A DNA stretch of 64,000 nt. It comes from Bacteroidia bacterium. Its GTDB lineage: Bacteria > Bacteroidota > Bacteroidia > Chitinophagales > UBA2359. Positions 63,318-64,000 of this stretch are shown one piece after another. Both the position numbers and the translations under genes were made by a program. The stretch lies in the NCBI GenBank assembly GCA_030427245.1, contig JAUHXA010000010.1, positions 89,208 through 153,207 on the forward strand, written 5' to 3'. The first letter of the stretch is position 1, and each line of letters starts with the position of its first letter. The notes beneath the pieces were generated by a model. The model was given only the letters and a program-made list of their open reading frames with translations. It ran no database searches and was not told where the DNA came from.

Positions 63318-63878
63318 TTGAAGATTGTCAATGAAAATAAAATATTCACCTTGATATCGGTTGATAAAACAACAGAGGGGAATTCTGTCAAATTAGAACT
63401 AAATGGAAATCCTTTTTTACCACGAGAATTTAATGCTAAAAAATACTTCAAATACCAGTTAGTAATTTACGGTCTGAAAAATGAAAATAAATTCATAAAA
63501 GAGATTAGCGAATTCATTGAAAGTTATATTGATATCGATGAATTAGAAAATAAAAAATTAGATTTTTGGAGCGATGGCTACCATATTGGTGAACTTGAAT
63601 TCGATGGATATGATGAAATCGTTGAACCATATGAAAAAGAAGATTGGATTAAAGAACACAAGGAACTAATCGAATATCATCATCGAAATTCTGATAACAG
63701 CATAAAAGATTTTTATCGGCGGAGAAAGTTTATTGACAACTTGGAAGTTTTCTTAAACAAAGAGATTGGAAATTATAAAACCAAGAATGAATTCTTAACA
63801 GATAAACAAAAAGCTGTTAAGACGAATAAGAAAGCAATCGAATTAGCTAATAAAATCCAATATCTAATCGAACAATAA
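63318..63878 (+). CDS. Hypothetical protein of the last, incomplete cassette
   Basis: About 186 residues from TTG 63318; no ATG fits the frame near the 5' end. Acidic, helical, cytoplasmic-looking (ISEFIESYIDIDELENKK, then WSDGYHIGELEFDGYDE). Not recognised. The cassette begins GTTAGCT, so its attC should begin with AGCTAAC, but no such box appears before the window ends. The 3' end of the cassette therefore seems lost or replaced. Confidence 0.6.
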   Translation: MKIVNENKIFTLISVDKTTEGNSVKLELNGNPFLPREFNAKKYFKYQLVIYGLKNENKFIKEISEFIESYIDIDELENKKLDFWSDGYHIGELEFDGYDEIVEPYEKEDWIKEHKELIEYHHRNSDNSIKDFYRRRKFIDNLEVFLNKEIGNYKTKNEFLTDKQKAVKTNKKAIELANKIQYLIEQ

Positions 63879-63910
63879 GTACCTCTTCAAATTTAATGGG
63901 CTAAAATGAT

Positions 63911-63918
63911 TATTTTTG
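63911..63918 (+). promoter_or_regulatory. -7 box (TATTTTTG) before the last partial gene
   Basis: TAnnTTTG match 25 bases before the ATG at 63943. No -33 element identified. Confidence 0.35.
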
Positions 63919-63942
63919 CTTAAATACTAAATAATTTAAATT

Positions 63943-64000
63943 CAATGCGTTATATAGATTTAGATAGTGTATCTTTAGAGATGCTAAGAGAGATGTGCAA
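63943..64000 (+). CDS. Partial CDS at the window end, possibly an IS630-like transposase N-terminus
   Basis: Nineteen codons are visible (MRYIDLDSVSLEMLREMC...). The start resembles the N-termini of IS630-type transposases, which begin with a helix-turn-helix, but this is too short to be sure. An insertion here would explain the missing attC of the last cassette. Confidence 0.3.

Overview
The window looks like a chromosomal segment of a Bacteroidota bacterium, probably a Saprospira-type lineage. The evidence is two very large secreted proteins with type IX secretion (T9SS) C-terminal sorting domains, -7 promoter boxes of the form TAnnTTTG, a Kdo transferase of lipid A synthesis, A-rich leaders without strong Shine-Dalgarno sites, and several genes that seem to start at TTG. 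Base composition is about 40% GC in the core genes and visibly lower in the NACHT gene and in the right-hand 9 kb.

Layout. Positions 1-13182: the 3' part of a giant beta-helix/Ig adhesin-like T9SS protein, open at the window edge. 13267-16143: a bacterial NACHT-LRR NTPase, the architecture of bacterial NLR immune proteins. 16318-24976: envelope and housekeeping genes (TPR protein, a glycosyltransferase fused to part of a sugar-phosphate transferase, lytic transglycosylase-like protein, MFS transporter, Kdo transferase, a minisatellite, a retropepsin-like protease). 25092-27282: a McrB-type AAA+ GTPase with no McrC beside it, and a lipoprotein. 27328-34371: a PLP aminotransferase and a urate-to-ureidoglycolate pathway (allantoinase, allantoicase, PuuD urate oxidase, fused UraD-UraH) interrupted by an opposing VapBC-type toxin-antitoxin pair. 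34440-54444: methionine aminopeptidase, methyltransferase, S4 protein, VWA protein, UbiB-family kinase, NhaC antiporter, an eight-CHRD T9SS protein, RlmI-type methyltransferase, TPR histidine kinase and guaA.

The most unusual part is 54590-63900, an integron-type cassette array. Six coding cassettes are delimited by core sites of the GTTRRRY type. In five of them the first bases of the cassette are exactly complementary to the RYYYAAC-like box at its own 3' end, as expected of integrated circular cassettes: GTTCTCG/CGAGAAC, GTTGTGC/GCACAAC, GTTGGGC/GCCCAAC, GTTAGGT/ACCTAAC, GTTCACA/TGTGAAC. Interleaved with them are five nearly identical ORF-less units of about 343 bp which obey the same rule (GTTGGGC/GCCCAAC) but whose attC-like segment would be about 311 nt, far longer than described attC sites. 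The first coding cassette holds two genes, a DNA methyltransferase and a PD-(D/E)xK-like endonuclease (a likely type II restriction-modification system). The others encode a beta-propeller lipoprotein, a YD-repeat-like protein and three unrecognised proteins. Upstream of the first unit lie directly repeated motifs and a good Bacteroidota promoter pointing into the array, so that stretch is a candidate attI plus cassette promoter. No integrase gene is visible, so on this evidence the array is a cluster of attC sites lacking an integrase, or its integrase lies outside the window.

All functional names come from reading motifs by eye. No database search or RNA folding was run.
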